The notes under the pieces are model-generated. The model saw only the letters and a list, made by a program, of their open reading frames with translations, had not been told where the DNA came from and searched no databases. Shown piece after piece: positions 62,694 to 64,000 of a DNA stretch of 64,000 nt. The position numbers were made by a program, and so were the translations under genes. Position 1 is the first letter of the stretch. The number at the start of each line of letters is the position of its first letter. The DNA lies in contig NZ_RCZA01000017.1 in the NCBI RefSeq assembly GCF_006438925.1, forward strand, positions 12,832 to 76,831. Direction: 5' to 3'. The DNA is from Pseudomonas mandelii (GTDB lineage Bacteria > Pseudomonadota > Gammaproteobacteria > Pseudomonadales > Pseudomonadaceae).

Positions 62694-63809
62694 GTGAGCG
62701 TCGATATCGAATGCGTGGTGGTCGGGGCCGGAGTGGTCGGGCTGGCGGTCGCCAGAGCCCTGGCTCGCAGCGGGCGGGAAGTGATCCTGGTCGAGGCGGG
62801 CGAGGGCATCGGCGTGGGCATCAGTTCGCGCAACTCGGAAGTGATCCACGCCGGCATTTACTACCCGAGCGGCAGCCTCAAGGCGCAAGTGTGCGTGGAG
62901 GGCAAGCAACGCCTTTACGCCTATTGCGATGAACGCGGCGTTGATTACCAGCGCCTGGGCAAGCTGATCGTGGCCACCGATGACGGTCAGTGCGCAGCCT
63001 TGCAGAAGTTGTTAGCGCAGGGCCGGCGCAATGGCGTTGATGACCTGCAATGGCTTGATGCCGGACAGGCGCGGGAACTTGAACCGGCAGTGTCCTGCGT
63101 TGCTGCGCTCTGGTCGCCGTCCACCGGGATTGTCGATTCCCATGCCCTGATGTTGGCGCTTCAGGCAGATGCCGAGGCCAGCGGCACGTCGCTGGTTTTT
63201 CATACGCCACTGGCGTCGGCCCGTTGCACAGAGCAAGGTTTTGATCTGCAAATGGGCGGCGCCCAACCGATGGCATTGAGTTGCCGCGAGTTGATCAATT
63301 GCGCCGGATTGTTTGCGCCTGAGGTGGCGAGCCGGATTGAAGGCTTGCCGTCGCAGCACGTTCCCGAGGCACGATTGTGCAAGGGCAGTTATTTCAGTTT
63401 CAGTGGTCGGGCGCCGTTCCGGCATCTGGTGTATCCGGCACCGGAAAGTGCGGGGCTGGGCGTGCACATGACGCTGGACCTTGGCGGCCAGGCGCGCTTC
63501 GGGCCGGACGTCGAATGGGTCGATCAGGTCGATTATCGTGTGGATCCACGCCGGGCCGATGGCTTCTACGAGGCGATCCGACGCTACTGGCCGGCATTGC
63601 CTGATAACAGCCTGCAACCGGCCTACAGCGGCATCCGCCCGAAAATCACCGGGCCGACCGAGCCGGCGGCCGACTTTGTCATCAGTGGTCCGGCCGAGCA
63701 TGGTGTGCCGGGGCTGGTGAACCTGTTTGGAATCGAGTCACCGGGCTTGACCAGTTGCCTCGCGCTGGCTGATCGGGTGGTGGACCATCTGACTCTGCAT
63801 TCTTTGTAG
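62694..63809 (+). CDS. FAD-dependent oxidoreductase, LhgO-like (DAO family)
   Basis: 371 residues. FAD loop VVVGAGVVGLAVARALARSG (7-26), then SSRNSEVIHAGIYYPSGSLK, a mark of L-2-hydroxyglutarate oxidase-like proteins, and NLFGIESPGLTSCLALAD at the end. It likely oxidises a 2-hydroxy acid with electron transfer to the membrane. The start is GTG 62694 after gcggaggg. TAG at 63807-63809 is supplied by the edge of a REP-like palindrome. Confidence 0.9.
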   Translation: MSVDIECVVVGAGVVGLAVARALARSGREVILVEAGEGIGVGISSRNSEVIHAGIYYPSGSLKAQVCVEGKQRLYAYCDERGVDYQRLGKLIVATDDGQCAALQKLLAQGRRNGVDDLQWLDAGQARELEPAVSCVAALWSPSTGIVDSHALMLALQADAEASGTSLVFHTPLASARCTEQGFDLQMGGAQPMALSCRELINCAGLFAPEVASRIEGLPSQHVPEARLCKGSYFSFSGRAPFRHLVYPAPESAGLGVHMTLDLGGQARFGPDVEWVDQVDYRVDPRRADGFYEAIRRYWPALPDNSLQPAYSGIRPKITGPTEPAADFVISGPAEHGVPGLVNLFGIESPGLTSCLALADRVVDHLTLHSL

Positions 63810-63951
63810 CAGCTGCCGAGCAACGCGAGGCTGCGTTCGGCGGCGAAGCCGTCGTAAAACCTGAGACCGCGTTGCATCAGGTAGACCGCATTCGCCGGAC
63901 TACGACTGCTTCGCCGCCGAACGCAGCCTCGCGTTGCTCGGCAGCTGCTAC
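63806..63951. repeat. REP-like long palindrome (gtagcagctg family)
   Basis: gtagcagctgccgagcaacg ... cgttgctcggcagctgctac. Its first bases overlap the stop of the LhgO-like gene. The remaining 63952-64000 shows nothing. Confidence 0.82.
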
Positions 63952-64000
63952 ACAGGTCGCGAAGCTACCGGTAATCAGCGTTTGCAATGCCGCTCGCCCT

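Noticed and set aside
61304..62857. 517-residue ORF opposite the MFS gene
   Set aside because: Shadow of a GC-rich gene; composition is His/Gln/Arg-rich without motifs, while the plus strand encodes a clear MFS protein.

Overview
The window looks like chromosomal DNA of a Pseudomonas of the P. fluorescens group. This is inferred from GC-rich coding sequence, Pseudomonas-typical small families (DUF2388, DUF6124), OprD-type porin, many LysR regulators, and dozens of REP/REPIN-type palindromes. No rRNA, tRNA or CRISPR array was recognised. Most genes are ordinary metabolic, redox, transport and regulatory genes. One AT-rich stretch of about 5 kb (9.1-13.8 kb) is clearly foreign in character.

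Layout. 0-3 kb: a GGDEF-EAL c-di-GMP protein flanked by insertion-sequence-end-like repeats, including a 162-bp MITE-like element, then a small cupin. 3-7 kb: LysR/AzlC/AzlD and AzoR/LysR pairs. 7-9 kb: gene-poor DNA with a lipoprotein, a decayed copy of the 3' end of the upstream LysR gene, short direct repeats and one small ORF. 9.1-13.8 kb: an anti-phage defence island. It holds a SIR2-domain protein (with a probable frameshift near its end) converging on an operon of a Cap15-like two-TM beta-barrel effector, a CD-NTase and a DUF4935-like PIN protein. The first two of that operon form a minimal CBASS; the PIN gene is a candidate extra component.

14-30 kb: MATE and VIT1-type transporters. 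Next is an extracytosolic flavin electron-transfer locus (ApbE, PepSY-flavodoxin-reductase, DUF2271 protein with an ApbE-type flavinylation motif, PepSY protein) with a divergent two-component system. After it come a phosphoribosyltransferase, NmrA-like, YceI, GNAT, a P1-type peptidase, a polyamine-type binding protein with a LuxR regulator, and a methyltransferase. 30-38 kb: cytochrome b plus Tat-exported molybdopterin oxidoreductase, an MxKDx repeat protein, response regulator, HAD, isoprenylcysteine-methyltransferase-like, GlxA-type regulator, SDR, and a PLP dehydratase.

38.9-63.8 kb: a large catabolic region. A long minus-strand block encodes Fe-ADH, enoyl-CoA hydratase, class III CoA-transferase, TRAP binding protein, fused TRAP permease, thioesterase, two amidohydrolases, a 2-oxoglutarate-semialdehyde-type dehydrogenase, a secreted PPC-domain protein and an OprD porin, with a divergent LysR. 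After a PQQ-type glucose/sorbosone dehydrogenase and a seven-copy REPIN array comes a second module: cyclase, paralogous LysR, truncated cyclase relic, NIPSNAP, second Fe-ADH, atypical SDR, MFS permease and an LhgO-like oxidoreductase. The modules look like uptake and degradation of related organic acids or lactones; the substrate cannot be read from sequence. At least four genes take their TAG stop codon from the edge of a REP-like palindrome.
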